From Lapidilactobacillus bayanensis (GTDB taxonomy: Bacteria; Bacillota; Bacilli; Lactobacillales; Lactobacillaceae): a stretch of 64,000 bases of DNA. The notes under the pieces are model-generated. The model was given only the letters and a program-made list of their open reading frames with translations, had not been told where the DNA came from and did no database searches. The DNA is taken from NCBI RefSeq assembly GCF_003946695.1, contig NZ_RHOX01000007.1, positions 43,639-107,638 of the forward strand, in the 5' to 3' direction. Below, piece by piece: positions 9,713-19,330 of this stretch. Position numbers and translations under genes: made by a program. Position 1 is the stretch's first letter, and every line of letters begins with the position of its first letter.

Positions 9713-10447
9713 TTATTGCCAAGTAATAACTGCTTCTGCTGCTAGTTGTGTCCCATTTAAAATCTGATGGTGACTCGTTAGATCGGTCAATTGCGCGCGA
9801 CTGATAATTTCGTCGCCATAAGTTACTTCATTGTCATACTTAATCGACATTGACTTCACCGTATGTGACTTTAAGAATGTCAAAGGCAAACTATCCAACA
9901 TCCAATCGAAATAATGCGCGTTATTGACATGATGATTCGTGTCAATATCAAAATAACGAACTCGAAAAATTTTGTTCAACTCGGACGTTTCAGCCCAATC
10001 AACTTTAGGAATTCTTGGGAAGCGTACGACTTCAGGTTTAAATTCCGAAGAAATTTTGTTCGTTAATTCTTCAGGTAGATGCACCATTTTACGCGTAGCA
10101 TAGCTAATCACCACCCAAATACTACGGACAAAAGCCAACTCGTTATTTTGATCGTCATATAACCAAAAATCACGGTAACAGAAAAATTTATTATATTGTG
10201 TAGCTCGTGTGACCACGCGGACCTTTTGATGAAGTTGTGGCAGACGTGTAATCTCAATTTGGTATTGCGTTGTCACCCAACCCATGCCCAAACTCAACAT
10301 GAATTCCGGCCCAGCATCCAAAGAAGTCAACTGTTGCTCTGAACAAAGCACTAAATGATTCATTAATGCTGACAAATGCAAAGTTCCTGCCGGATCACAT
10401 TCGTAAAATGGTACCGTGAAAGTTTCTGAATAATCTTCTGCTGCCAT
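9713..10447 (-). CDS. Acyl-ACP thioesterase
   Basis: A 244-residue double hot-dog protein that hydrolyses fatty acyl-ACP to free fatty acid. The N-terminal half begins with FTVPFYECDPAGTLHLSALM and the second half repeats the fold with FRVRYFDIDTNHHVNNAHYF, which carries the catalytic Asn/His region of the FatA/FatB-like family. The ATG at 10447 follows GAGGAG. It lies downstream of rsmI on the same strand, separated by a 3-unit palindromic array. Chain-length preference cannot be read. Confidence 0.92.
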   Translation of the reverse strand: MAAEDYSETFTVPFYECDPAGTLHLSALMNHLVLCSEQQLTSLDAGPEFMLSLGMGWVTTQYQIEITRLPQLHQKVRVVTRATQYNKFFCYRDFWLYDDQNNELAFVRSIWVVISYATRKMVHLPEELTNKISSEFKPEVVRFPRIPKVDWAETSELNKIFRVRYFDIDTNHHVNNAHYFDWMLDSLPLTFLKSHTVKSMSIKYDNEVTYGDEIISRAQLTDLTSHHQILNGTQLAAEAVITWQ

Positions 10448-10523
10448 GTTAAAACTCCTCTATTGATTTGGTGATTTTGAGACTTAAAAATACGTGGTAT
10501 TGATTATTTTGATGGTGTGATTT

Positions 10524-10880
10524 TGAAACGTGCTTAAGGCAACTGCCGGTACGAAATTTAAGTGTAAATCTTGCTGCGTTGACACGCATCAATCTTTCCA
10601 TTTAAATTTGAACCAGCAACCCGTTGCCTTGCACACTCTGATCTGAAACGTGCTTAAGGCAACTGGCGACAATGAATTTAAGTGTGAATCTTGCTGCGTT
10701 GGCACGCATCAATCTTTCCATTTAAATTTGGACCAGCAACCCGTTGTTTTGAGCACTCTGATCTGAAACGTGCTCATAACAACTGGCGGAAGTGATTTTA
10801 AGCGTGAATCTCCTTGCGTTAACACGCAATGATCTTCCCGTTTAAAATCATACCGCCAACCCGTTGTTTTGAGCACTCTA
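10524..10880 (+). repeat. Family A array 1: three ~120-bp long palindromes
   Basis: Three units start near 10524, 10644 and 10764, an exact 120-bp spacing. Each opens GAAACGTGCT and closes …AGCACTCTGA or a variant. Within a unit the outer arms (AAGGCAACTG / CAACCCGTTGCCTT), the middle arms (AATTTAAGTG / CATTTAAATT) and the centre (TGCG…CGCA) pair, so each unit can form one long hairpin or cruciform. The last unit contains the rsmI stop codon. The array fills the gap between rsmI and the thioesterase gene. Confidence 0.9.
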
Positions 10881-11744
10881 TAATTCGTGATAGATGCGGT
10901 AAATTTCTTGGCGGGGCATTTGTAGTTCTTGCGCTACGCTTTTGATGGCGGCATTGGGTTTATTACCTTGGGCGATGGCGGTGTCGACTTTAGCGACGAT
11001 GTCGACGGTTGTTAGTTTGCTTGAATCGATTTGTTTTGCGACACGGCCGCTCACAATCAGAACGTACTCACCACGCGGATCATGTTCGTTGTACCAATCG
11101 ATTAATTCACCGATTGTTCCTCGTTCGAAGGATTCGTGTAACTTCGTTAATTCCCGGCCTAAACAAATGTTGCGGTCGGCACCAAATGCGCCGGCCAAGT
11201 CAGTCAGCGTTCGTTGTAAATGATGTGGTGATTCATAAAGAATAACTGTCTCAAGACGTTGGGCTAATTGCTGCAAGACACTGTTTAACTCTTTATTTTT
11301 GCGTGGTAAAAAGCCATAAAAATAAAACGGTTGCGGTGAAATTCCTGACGCAATCAATGCGGTCAAACCGGCGTTGGCACCTGGCAATGGCACAACGGCG
11401 ATCCCAGCAGCCACTGCAGCTTTAACTAACTCTTTACCCGGATCAGATATCGAAGGCAAACCGGCGTCAGAAACTTGGGCGATTGATACCCCAGCGGCTA
11501 GTTTTGCTAATAATTCTGGTATACGTTGTTGCGTATTATGCTCGTGAAAACTAATTTGTGGTGTTTCAATGTTGAAATACGCCAATAACTTTCCAGTATT
11601 GCGTGTATCTTCTGCTGCGATCAAATCAGCTTCCTGCAAAGTTTTGATTGATCGCATCGTCATATCGTCAAGATTACCAATCGGTGTCGGCACCAAAAAA
11701 AGAGTGCCTTGATCAGTAGTTGCAAAACTCTTCTGAATTTGCAA
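10878..11744 (-). CDS. rsmI: 16S rRNA 2'-O-ribose C1402 methyltransferase RsmI
   Basis: A 288-residue SAM-dependent tetrapyrrole-methylase-fold enzyme that methylates C1402 in the ribosomal P-site. Motifs: GTLFLVPTPIGNLDDMT at the N-terminus, AAEDTRNTGKLL, the SAM loop SDAGLPSISDPG, and LPGANAGLTAL. The start is TTG at 11744, chosen because AAAGGGGG precedes it by about nine bases. It follows yabA by 14 bp. The stop codon lies inside the family A array, so that array may have inserted at, or reshaped, the 3' end. Confidence 0.95.
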   Translation of the reverse strand: MQIQKSFATTDQGTLFLVPTPIGNLDDMTMRSIKTLQEADLIAAEDTRNTGKLLAYFNIETPQISFHEHNTQQRIPELLAKLAAGVSIAQVSDAGLPSISDPGKELVKAAVAAGIAVVPLPGANAGLTALIASGISPQPFYFYGFLPRKNKELNSVLQQLAQRLETVILYESPHHLQRTLTDLAGAFGADRNICLGRELTKLHESFERGTIGELIDWYNEHDPRGEYVLIVSGRVAKQIDSSKLTTVDIVAKVDTAIAQGNKPNAAIKSVAQELQMPRQEIYRIYHEL

Positions 11745-11758
11745 CGAACAGGCCCCCT

Positions 11759-12109
11759 TTATACTCGTGAACTCGTGCGATCGCCATTGCCATAAATAAT
11801 GCTCGTACAAAAAGCACAAGGTTCATTATTTTCACGACGCGCACCGTACATTTCATTACAGATATGAAACCCAGAATCGTATAATTTTTCCAAATTACGA
11901 CGAGACGGCAACATTTCTGGCTTATCAATTTGTTTATTTGGACCAGATAATTGGTCTAAACGTCCACGTAAATGCTTATTTTCAATAGTTAACTCAGCAT
12001 TTTGCTCTAACACCCGATTTAATTCTTGGCGAAAGGCATTCAATTCGCGAGCCAGATTATCTGCCTGCGTTGCTAACCGTTGAAAATCTGTAAACGGATC
12101 TTGATTCAT
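11759..12109 (-). CDS. yabA: DNA replication initiation control protein YabA
   Basis: A 116-residue protein that slows chromosome initiation by binding DnaA and DnaN. The N-terminal half is a leucine-rich coiled coil. The C-terminus has the zinc-binding pattern GFHICN…EPCAFC. The ATG at 12109 follows AGAGGT; a TTG two codons earlier is too close. It lies between holB and rsmI as in other Firmicutes. The ricT (yaaT) gene that precedes yabA in Bacillus is absent here. Confidence 0.94.
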   Translation of the reverse strand: MNQDPFTDFQRLATQADNLARELNAFRQELNRVLEQNAELTIENKHLRGRLDQLSGPNKQIDKPEMLPSRRNLEKLYDSGFHICNEMYGARRENNEPCAFCTSIIYGNGDRTSSRV

Positions 12110-12215
12110 GCGCAATTTACCTCTTTAAAGCGAATCTAAAAATCGACAAATTATTAATCTTTTTAACACAATCAATTGCAAAGCAGTGCTGGAACCGCCA
12201 ACTTTCATTAGCACT

Positions 12216-13193
12216 TCAATCTAAGACAGCCAGCAATTGTAACGTGGTATGCTCCAAGACATTTTGAAAACTAACGTTTGCTTCCTGCATTCGCCGCATC
12301 TGCAAAACAATTTCCAACAATTCGGTGACTTGTTGAGCCGAAAGTTGATTGGCAAATTGCTGTAAGTTATCCTGTTGGTTGGTCCAATTCAACGGACGCG
12401 CCAAGGCAAACTTAACGGCAAATAAATCACTTAACCCTGCCAGCAATAGGTCTGGCAATAGTTGTTGTAATTTTTGCTCTTTAAAATTCGGAATTAATTG
12501 TGTTTGTACTAGCGCAAATGCCAAATCTTTGTGCGTCAAAATTTGTTGCAACCACCGCCAGAAAATTTGTTGCAATTCTGTCAAGTCAGTTTGTTCCATC
12601 CAACTCTGAATCTCGTCTAGAGAAAACTGTGTTGCACTTAAAACATGACTAAAAGTCGAATCCACACCTAATTGTTGAATTTCTTGTTCGCGCACAGCTA
12701 ATTCCGGCGCTTGCAACGTCACAATTTGTAACCGCGACTGAATTGTCGGTAAAATTCGAGCCAGGCGCGTCGTTGTTAAGATAATGACCACTTGACTGGC
12801 TGGCTCTTCCAAGAATTTCAATAAAGAATTCGCGGCTGCTGGCGTCATTTTATCGGCATCTTGAATGACAAATACCCGTTGACGACCTTCCAAACCGCTT
12901 TTAGACAATTCTTGTTTCAAACCGCGAATTTCATCGACACCGATTGTACGGGTGTCACGACTAATAACTAAATAATCGGGATTATTTCCTTCTACAATCC
13001 GCCGACATTCAGCGCATTGACCACAAGGTTGACCGTTTTGCAGGTTAGTACAAAATAGACGTTGGGCTAACCATTGCGCCAACGCCATTTTTCCTGAATT
13101 AGTCGGACCAACAAATAAATAAGCATGACTTAATTCGTTGGCCGCAACTACCGTGGCAAAATGTTGTTCTAGTGTTTGTAAACTTGCTTTCAA
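12216..13193 (-). CDS. holB: DNA polymerase III delta' subunit
   Basis: A 325-residue clamp-loader subunit. It has a nucleotide-site remnant GPTNSGKMALAQ near residue 28, the zinc module CTNLQNGQPCGQCAEC near residues 48-63, and the AAA+ segment SLLKFLEEPASQVVIILTT. The arginine-finger motif reads QSRL rather than the usual SRC. The start is TTG at 13193 behind AAGGGCG. It is 13 bp from darA and co-directional with tmk and yabA. Confidence 0.93.
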   Translation of the reverse strand: MKASLQTLEQHFATVVAANELSHAYLFVGPTNSGKMALAQWLAQRLFCTNLQNGQPCGQCAECRRIVEGNNPDYLVISRDTRTIGVDEIRGLKQELSKSGLEGRQRVFVIQDADKMTPAAANSLLKFLEEPASQVVIILTTTRLARILPTIQSRLQIVTLQAPELAVREQEIQQLGVDSTFSHVLSATQFSLDEIQSWMEQTDLTELQQIFWRWLQQILTHKDLAFALVQTQLIPNFKEQKLQQLLPDLLLAGLSDLFAVKFALARPLNWTNQQDNLQQFANQLSAQQVTELLEIVLQMRRMQEANVSFQNVLEHTTLQLLAVLD

Positions 13194-13206
13194 AATTCAG
13201 GCGCCC

Positions 13207-13536
13207 TTAGAAATGATGGAATTCATCAACAGGCATGACGAAAACTGTTGCGCCGCCGACTTGAACTTCAATTGGATAAGGCATGGTACTATCACCCATT
13301 GGATCAAGATTAGCTGGTGGCGTAATAAATTGTTGACGTGCGTGAGACGTTTGCTTGATGATCGCCATGACTTCTTCAACACGATCATCTTCAATCCCAA
13401 TAATAAAGGTTGTATTACCAGACTTCAAGAAACCACCAGTCGTCGATAGTTTTGTGGCCCGAATATTAGCATCAATAAACTCGTTACTTAAAATATTAGC
13501 GTCTTTATCTTGAACGATTGCGAGAATTAATTTCAT
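13207..13536 (-). CDS. darA: Cyclic-di-AMP receptor DarA (YaaQ/PstA), PII-like
   Basis: A 109-residue trimeric PII-like protein that binds cyclic-di-AMP. It begins MKLILAIVQDKDANILSNEF and has the loop sequence LSTTGGFLKSGNTTFIIG, characteristic of the family. The start follows AAGGAGG. It lies between tmk and holB, the conserved yaaQ place; yaaR is absent. The downstream target of the receptor is unknown. Confidence 0.95.
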   Translation of the reverse strand: MKLILAIVQDKDANILSNEFIDANIRATKLSTTGGFLKSGNTTFIIGIEDDRVEEVMAIIKQTSHARQQFITPPANLDPMGDSTMPYPIEVQVGGATVFVMPVDEFHHF

Positions 13537-13555
13537 AATCAGTACCTCCTTATCT

Positions 13556-14182
13556 TTATTTTACCAGTTGTTGAATTTTTGCGAAACATTTAGCCACGAC
13601 AACTTCAACTGGTTGCGTTGCATCAACTAATTGAATGCGATTTTCATTTTGCTCAACAAGTTTTAAATATGACTCACGAACCCGTTGATGAAAGGCCAAG
13701 GCTTGACCCTCAAGCCGATCAAAACCAGCACCTAACTTCTTAACCCGTTGAAGACCAACTTCCACCGGAACGTCCAAATATAGCGTTAATTGTGGCAATT
13801 CACCTTGAATGGCGAAATCATTTAATTGACGAACTTTGTCCATTCCCAGTTCACGACCGCCACCTTGATAAGCGATTGAACTGTCAACATAACGATCGCA
13901 CATCACAATCTTATTAGCGGTCAGTGCTGGTTCAATCACCTCAATTAAATGTTGACGCCGCGAAGCAGCATATAGCAACGCCTCAGTCCAATCATCCATC
14001 TCAGTATGTTTAGGATCAAGAATCAATTGCCGAATCTCCTCAGCAATCTCACTACCACCCGGCTCACGAGTTTCAACAACCTCCCGATCCGTTACCGTCG
14101 CCAACTTCTTAATCAAAGCCTCGATCACAGTCGTCTTACCAGCACCATCCGGCCCCTCAAAAGAAATAAAAAAACCAGCCAT
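13556..14182 (-). CDS. tmk: Thymidylate kinase
   Basis: A 208-residue kinase converting dTMP to dTDP. P-loop FEGPDGAGKTT at residues 7-17, DRY motif in MCDRYVDSSIAYQGGGRELG, and a lid region with GFDRLE. The ATG at 14182 follows GGAGGT; the frame is open further upstream only because it runs through family A repeats. Here an array of long palindromes, not another gene, separates recR from tmk. Confidence 0.97.
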   Translation of the reverse strand: MAGFFISFEGPDGAGKTTVIEALIKKLATVTDREVVETREPGGSEIAEEIRQLILDPKHTEMDDWTEALLYAASRRQHLIEVIEPALTANKIVMCDRYVDSSIAYQGGGRELGMDKVRQLNDFAIQGELPQLTLYLDVPVEVGLQRVKKLGAGFDRLEGQALAFHQRVRESYLKLVEQNENRIQLVDATQPVEVVVAKCFAKIQQLVK

Positions 14183-14195
14183 ACATTTACCTCCA

Positions 14196-14552
14196 GAGTG
14201 CGGAGAACAACGGGTTGATGGCATTAATTTAAATGGAAAGATTGGTGCGTGTAACGCAGCAAGATTTTCACTTAAATTATTTGCCATCAGTTGTTCGCAG
14301 CACGTTTCAATTCGGAGTGCGGAGAACAACGGGTTGATGGCATTAATTTAAATGGAAAGATTGGTGCGTGTAACGCAACAAGATTTTCACTTAAATTATT
14401 TGCCATCAGTTGTTCGCAGCACGTTTCAATTCAGAGTGTGGAGAAAGTCGGGTTGACAATGAGCATTAAGAAAGTAATGAAGAAGTTCGTACTTTGAACT
14501 TATTCATTACTGGCTTAAGCGGAATTGTCAGACTTTCGTAGCACGTTTCAAA
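14196..14552 (-). repeat. Family A array 2: three ~118-bp palindromes inside the recR-tmk gap
   Basis: Units begin near 14196, 14314 and 14433, in opposite orientation to array 1 (AGAGTGCGGAG … CAGCACGTTTCAA). The first two are nearly identical (arms AACAACGGGTTGATGGC / GCCATCAGTTGTT). The third has a different body with arms AAAGTCGGGTTGACAA / AATTGTCAGACTTT. That body is almost the reverse complement of unit 2 in array 3. The array occupies nearly all of the 377 bp between co-directional genes. Confidence 0.9.
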
Positions 14553-14559
14553 TCTAACT

Positions 14560-15156
14560 TTACATTTCCTGTCGTCCTTCGACAGCGCGTTGTAGCGTCA
14601 TTTCATCTGCATATTCAATGTCAGATCCAACGGACAAGCCGTGAGCCAAACGGGTTACTTTAATACCAGCAGGTTTGATTAGGCGCGCCAAGTACATCGC
14701 CGTGGATTCGCCTTCAGGTGATGCGTTAGTTGCGATAATGACTTCGTTAACATCTGTTTTTTGCAAACGTTTAATTAATGGTGCAATATTCAAATCCTCT
14801 GGTCCTTTACCATCCATCGGTGATAAAACACCATGCAAAACATGATACAGTCCTTGATAGTCGTTCATTTTTTCCATGGCCATAATATCTTTAGGCTGCT
14901 CAACGACCAGAATTTTAGACTGATCACGTGATTTATCCCGACAAATCTCACAAGGATCTTCATCGGTAATATTGCCACAGATTGAACAGTAATGCAGGTC
15001 GCGCTTGGCCGCTAATAAACTATCCGCGAATTCTTTAACGTCTTCTTCATCCATATCAATGGTAAAAAAAGCCAAACGTGTCGCCGTTTTACTACCAATT
15101 CCGGGCAATTTCATGTAACTTTCAATTAATTTAGCAATTGCTTCTGGATATTGCAT
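14560..15156 (-). CDS. recR: Recombination mediator RecR
   Basis: A 198-residue DNA-repair protein that works with RecO and RecF to load RecA. N-terminal HhH motif [14 protein letters not shown], four-cysteine zinc finger [16 protein letters not shown] near residues 57-72, and Toprim segment [15 protein letters not shown]. The ATG at 15156 has only a weak ribosome-binding site, 15 bp after ybaB, so coupling is likely. The 3' end abuts family A array 2. Confidence 0.97.
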   Translation of the reverse strand: MQYPEAIAKLIESYMKLPGIGSKTATRLAFFTIDMDEEDVKEFADSLLAAKRDLHYCSICGNITDEDPCEICRDKSRDQSKILVVEQPKDIMAMEKMNDYQGLYHVLHGVLSPMDGKGPEDLNIAPLIKRLQKTDVNEVIIATNASPEGESTAMYLARLIKPAGIKVTRLAHGLSVGSDIEYADEMTLQRAVEGRQEM

Positions 15157-15171
15157 TCAATTCACGCTTGC

Positions 15172-15480
15172 TTACATGAGGCCACGAGTATATTTACCCA
15201 TGGTCTTTTCTGTAGTGGTCTCAATTTCGGTCAAAACTTGATTAGTTGCTTGAATAATCAAGTCTTGCAGCATTTCTGGATCTTCTGGATCAATTACCTT
15301 CGGATCAATTTGTAGATCAGTAATTGCCCGTTTACCTGTCATGGTAATCTTAACTAAATCATCACTGGAAGCGGCCGTGAATTCACGGGTTTCCAATTCA
15401 GCCTGTTCCTTTTGCATTTCTTTTTGCATCTTTTGCATTTTACGCATCATACCGGCCATATTACCTGGATTTGCTCTCAT
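15172..15480 (-). CDS. ybaB: Nucleoid-associated protein YbaB/EbfC
   Basis: A 102-residue DNA-binding protein. It has a Met/Lys-rich N-terminal helix ([19 protein letters not shown]) and the conserved core [20 protein letters not shown]. Its place between dnaX and recR is conserved throughout bacteria. The start follows GAGAGGAAC. The precise role (nucleoid organisation or replication-restart support) is not settled for the family. Confidence 0.95.
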   Translation of the reverse strand: MRANPGNMAGMMRKMQKMQKEMQKEQAELETREFTAASSDDLVKITMTGKRAITDLQIDPKVIDPEDPEMLQDLIIQATNQVLTEIETTTEKTMGKYTRGLM

Positions 15481-15567
15481 TAATTATCGTTCCTCTCATT
15501 TTTAAAAATCGTGTTCTTAATCATCAATATTGTTTTATTATCCCACATTTAACTTAGAAATTAACAC

Positions 15568-17280
15568 TTAATTGGACTCAACTTTAACAATTTGATCACC
15601 AAATAATTTCGTTGCTTCAGCAATAATTGTCGGTTGCTTAGGCGCTACCGGTTGCGCGTCTGAACTTGATGAATCTGATTTATTTTGATGCAAGGTCGCA
15701 ATATATTCTTTGCGGATCTTGGGCCATTGATCTTTCTGAACCAAAATAATATCGGCTTCGTTTTTCATCAATGAATTTAATTCGCTCTTGAGCGCGTCTT
15801 GTAACTCATGATCGGTATTCGCTGTCCGCAAAGTAAACTCATAAGTGAACGCGACAACAATTGCGTCGGCACTAGCAGCTACCGGTTGGGAAACCTTCAT
15901 CATCGCTCGCTTAGCAGGTGGCAACTTTGATAACAAATCTGGCCACACATCACGCACGGCGGTCAAACTTTCCTTCGTGGCGTTTTCCAGAACGTGATAA
16001 ACCTGCTTATGACTGACTTTACTTTCAATCTTGTGGACAGGACTCGTTACTGTTGTTCTAGCGGAATTAAATTCGGCAGCAGCACTATCATTCTTCGCTA
16101 ACTTAGTGATTTGTTGCTTTAATTCAGCCACTTGACTTTGTAACTGGGTCACCTCAGCACTATTATCCGGCGCCGCTTGAACCTCAGTAGTCGTAGTCGC
16201 CGCGTTTGCCAATTTAACCGTCATCACTTCAAGGAATAATTCACTATGAGCACTGTTCTTTAATTGCAATTGAATTTCATTCGTCATATCAATCATGCGA
16301 TACAATTGTTGACTTTGGATTTTCTTCGCCGCTGCAATTAAGTTATCTGCCAATTGACGATAAGATAACTGAGTCAATAATTGTGCATCGTTCTTCTGCA
16401 ACAAGAGATCCCGCAGCAACTCAATAATTCCTTCAATCAAGCGGTTAGCCGAACAACCGTTAGCAAACAGCGTATTGATTGTCTGCAACGCAGAAGTAAC
16501 CTCTTGATTAAAAACCGCCGTTAAATAGTTAGCTAATTGCTGATCGTCGGCGTCTCCCGTAACTTCCAATGCGTTCTCAAGACTGACATGATCGTTACCA
16601 AACGAGAGCACCTGATCAAGAATACTTTCTGCATCCCGCATTCCCCCATCGGCAGCGCGGCTAATTACCGCAATGGCCTTGACATCATAACTAATTTTTT
16701 TCTCATCAAGAATCCGAATTAATTGTTCTGAAATGTCCTCTGCAGAAATCCGCCGAAAATTAAACCGTTGCATCCGCGAAATAATCGTGGCCGGCACTTT
16801 TTGAATTTCAGTAGTTGCCAAAATAAACACGACATGAGCTGGTGGCTCTTCCAATGTTTTTAAAAGTGCGTTAAAAGCACCTGTCGATAACATATGAACT
16901 TCATCGATAATATAAACTTTATACTTAGCTTGGGTCGGTGGATATTTAACTTTATCGCGGATATCGCGAATTTCATCAACACCGTTATTGGAGGCCGCAT
17001 CAATCTCAATAATGTCAGTTAACCGACCTTCATTAATCGCCACACAATTCTCACAATGATTACAAGGCTCACCATCTTGGCTGTCCAAGCAATTAATCGC
17101 CTTGGCAAAAATCTTGGCACAAGAGGTTTTACCCGTTCCCCGCGGACCAGCGAATAAATACGCATGGCTAATTTGATCAGTCGTAATTGAATTTTTTAGT
17201 GTTTGGGTCACAATTTTTTGTCCCACAACCTGTTGAAAATTCAGCGGCCGCCAAACACGATATAATGCTTGATATGCCAT
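15568..17280 (-). CDS. dnaX: DNA polymerase III subunits gamma and tau
   Basis: A 570-residue clamp-loader ATPase. Begins MAYQALYRVWRPLNFQQVVG; Walker A GPRGTGKTS near residue 45; zinc module CLDSQDGEPCNHCENC; Walker B IIDEVHMLS; sensor 1 ILATTE; SRMQRF. The C-terminal tau region is low-complexity then more ordered. The ATG at 17280 follows GAAGGAG. It heads the dnaX-ybaB-recR unit. In related genomes the SRP RNA and tadA lie directly upstream; here the pyr operon intervenes. Confidence 0.97.
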   Translation of the reverse strand: MAYQALYRVWRPLNFQQVVGQKIVTQTLKNSITTDQISHAYLFAGPRGTGKTSCAKIFAKAINCLDSQDGEPCNHCENCVAINEGRLTDIIEIDAASNNGVDEIRDIRDKVKYPPTQAKYKVYIIDEVHMLSTGAFNALLKTLEEPPAHVVFILATTEIQKVPATIISRMQRFNFRRISAEDISEQLIRILDEKKISYDVKAIAVISRAADGGMRDAESILDQVLSFGNDHVSLENALEVTGDADDQQLANYLTAVFNQEVTSALQTINTLFANGCSANRLIEGIIELLRDLLLQKNDAQLLTQLSYRQLADNLIAAAKKIQSQQLYRMIDMTNEIQLQLKNSAHSELFLEVMTVKLANAATTTTEVQAAPDNSAEVTQLQSQVAELKQQITKLAKNDSAAAEFNSARTTVTSPVHKIESKVSHKQVYHVLENATKESLTAVRDVWPDLLSKLPPAKRAMMKVSQPVAASADAIVVAFTYEFTLRTANTDHELQDALKSELNSLMKNEADIILVQKDQWPKIRKEYIATLHQNKSDSSSSDAQPVAPKQPTIIAEATKLFGDQIVKVESN

Positions 17281-17545
17281 AAAACTCCTTCTTTTCAATG
17301 CAGAAATAACTTGATTTATGATAATTAACTTCAAAAATCTAATTTAAATAACCTGATTTAACTTTAACAAAAATAGCCCCTAATTACCAATTGACTTTAG
17401 GATCTAATTATAGTCACAAATCGCACTCAACCGTTAATTTAACAACTTTTATTACCACTGCATTGCATTAAGATAATCAATAAATTTAATTATTAGCAAA
17501 AGCATTTAGGCATGACTATCTTTCAGTACTCAACAATATTAAACG

Positions 17546-17577
17546 AAAGGAACTGAGATTTCTCCCAGCTCCCTTTT
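17546..17577. terminator. Terminator-like hairpin between pyrD and dnaX
   Basis: AAAGGAACTG and CAGCTCCCTTT pair imperfectly around a ten-base loop, with T-rich flanks. It resembles the stronger hairpin at 60548-60591 and may stop read-through from the pyr operon into dnaX. The surrounding gap 17281-17661 holds the presumed dnaX promoter region; I see nothing else firm in it. Confidence 0.45.
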
Positions 17578-17661
17578 AAACTCATATCAAGATGTAGTGG
17601 ATTGTCGTAGTGCAAAAATATCTGGCGCTAAAAACATCGCTATTAATCAAAATAGTGATAA

Positions 17662-18368
17662 CTAAAACTGTTTTATTGCGGTTCTTCGCGCTTGCGCAAA
17701 GGTTGCATACGAAACGTGATGGATGTCGTGGCGGCGAAGAAATACTTAGCGCTGGAACGTAGTGGGCGTCGATTTGAGCCGATTAAAATCCCAATCGTCT
17801 CAAATACGAGCCTTATTGTAGTCGATAAATCGTCAACAATAATGTCACTACTGAGCGGTATTTCTTCGCCGCCACTAAACAAACAAGAGGGCAACCTTTG
17901 CGCAAGCGCTGAATTAATGAGTGATTAAATTACCCCTAAAATTTTGAGAAGTACAAACTTGAGGTTTAATCACACCACCACTCGTTTGTCAGTGCCGGAG
18001 GGAAATCGCGGTCAGCCGCGGAATTGTTGTTGGTGATTTATCACTTACAACAAAGCTCGTATTTAAGACGAATTGGTTTTTATTCGGCTTAAATCGACGC
18101 TCGCAGCGTTCCACCAGCGTATTTTCCGCAGGCACGAAGAACCGCAACATCACAGTTTTAGGACTTAGCATTTACAAGGAAGTTGTATTTAAGATGAATT
18201 GCATTTCATCCGGCTCCAATCAATGCCCACAGCGTTCCACCGCGTATTTCTCGTAGGCACGAAGAAGCACAACATAACAGTTCTAGGGTTTGTCATTTTA
18301 ATGACGCTCGCAATATTTCACCGACATATTTTCCGCAGGTACGGAGAACCACGACATCACAGTTCTAA
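17662..18368 (-). repeat. Family B element, copy B2
   Basis: A ~707-bp element between pyrD and dnaX, reversed relative to B1. It starts CTAAAACTGTTTTATTGCGG and ends …CACAGTTCTAAG. The left-module apical stem is at 18033-18044 (plus strand GTGA-TTTA-TCAC). Downstream of that module the end arm with CAGCGTTCCACC and GCACGAAGAA recurs about three times (18113-18368), so this copy carries partial tandem duplications. It ends 11 bp before the pyrD stop codon. Confidence 0.85.
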
Positions 18369-18379
18369 GACTTACTTAG

Positions 18380-19315
18380 TTATTGCTTGGGCCCGACCGT
18401 TGCCAAAGTCTCGTCAACTAATTCCTGCAAGCTAGTAATACCATATTTAGTCATGGCAGCTGGTAAGGCGGCAATAATATCGGTGCAGGCTGTGGGGCAA
18501 CCATAATTAGCCGCTCCGATTTGAACAGCATTCGCGCCAGCAATTAACATTTCCAAAACATCTTCTGCCGTAAAATTACCACCGACACCAATAATCGGCA
18601 AACGCGACTGTCGACGAACCTGACGAATCATCCGAATAGCGACTGGATGCAACGCTGTCCCTGACAAACCACCAGTACCGTGTGCTAATAATGGTTGCCG
18701 TGTTTTTAAGTCAAAACTTAAGCCAGTCAGCGTGTTAATCATCGTGAAACCATCAGCACCGCCACGTTCTGCTGCAGCAGCAATCACCGTCACGTCGGTA
18801 ACATTAGGCGTTAACTTCATCAAGACCGGTTTATTAACTGCTAATTTTATTTTATGCGTTAATCGCTCAACTACTGCTGGATCCGTTCCAAAAGCTAAAC
18901 CGCCTTGAGAGACATTGGGACAAGAAATATTGACTTCCAAAAAAGCCACATTAGGTGCACTGGCCATTTTTTGAGCAACAGTCACATAATCTTCCTCACT
19001 GGCACCAGCAATGCTCCCAATAATCGGTAAATCCGGATAGTTAGCTGCTAACCAAGGTAATTTTTCATTAAGGACAGTTTCAATACCAGGGTTTTTCAGA
19101 CCGACAGCATTTAGCCAGCCGCCAGTCGTTTGCGCCGTTGTGGGCCAGGCATTACCTTGACGTGGCTCGAGCGTGGTAGATTTGATAACTAACGCACCTA
19201 ATGCGCCTAAATCTAATTTCTGAGCCATTGCTTGACCATAAGCGGCTGTGCCACTGGCTGGCATAATTGGATTTTTCAAGGTAATTCCCGGTAATTGCAC
19301 AGATAAGTCTGTCAT
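18380..19315 (-). CDS. pyrD: Dihydroorotate dehydrogenase, class 1B catalytic subunit
   Basis: A 311-residue FMN TIM-barrel enzyme oxidising dihydroorotate to orotate. The catalytic cysteine is in VNISCPNVSQGGLAFGTDP, the form typical of class 1B (PyrDB). FMN loops are ASGTAAYG and GVGGNFTAEDVLEMLIAGA. Class 1B enzymes normally pair with the iron-sulfur subunit PyrK to use NAD+; no pyrK is present in this operon. ATG at 19315 follows AGAGGTTAG. Last gene of the operon here; pyrF and pyrE are also missing from it. Confidence 0.93.
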   Translation of the reverse strand: MTDLSVQLPGITLKNPIMPASGTAAYGQAMAQKLDLGALGALVIKSTTLEPRQGNAWPTTAQTTGGWLNAVGLKNPGIETVLNEKLPWLAANYPDLPIIGSIAGASEEDYVTVAQKMASAPNVAFLEVNISCPNVSQGGLAFGTDPAVVERLTHKIKLAVNKPVLMKLTPNVTDVTVIAAAAERGGADGFTMINTLTGLSFDLKTRQPLLAHGTGGLSGTALHPVAIRMIRQVRRQSRLPIIGVGGNFTAEDVLEMLIAGANAVQIGAANYGCPTACTDIIAALPAAMTKYGITSLQELVDETLATVGPKQ

Positions 19316-19330
19316 GACCACTAACCTCTT

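Noticed and set aside
11009..11245. Plus-strand frames opposite rsmI
   Set aside because: Antisense shadows of a well-recognised gene.
17692..18435. Open frames inside family B copy B2 (both strands)
   Set aside because: Palindromic sequence gives open frames on both strands; no start signals.
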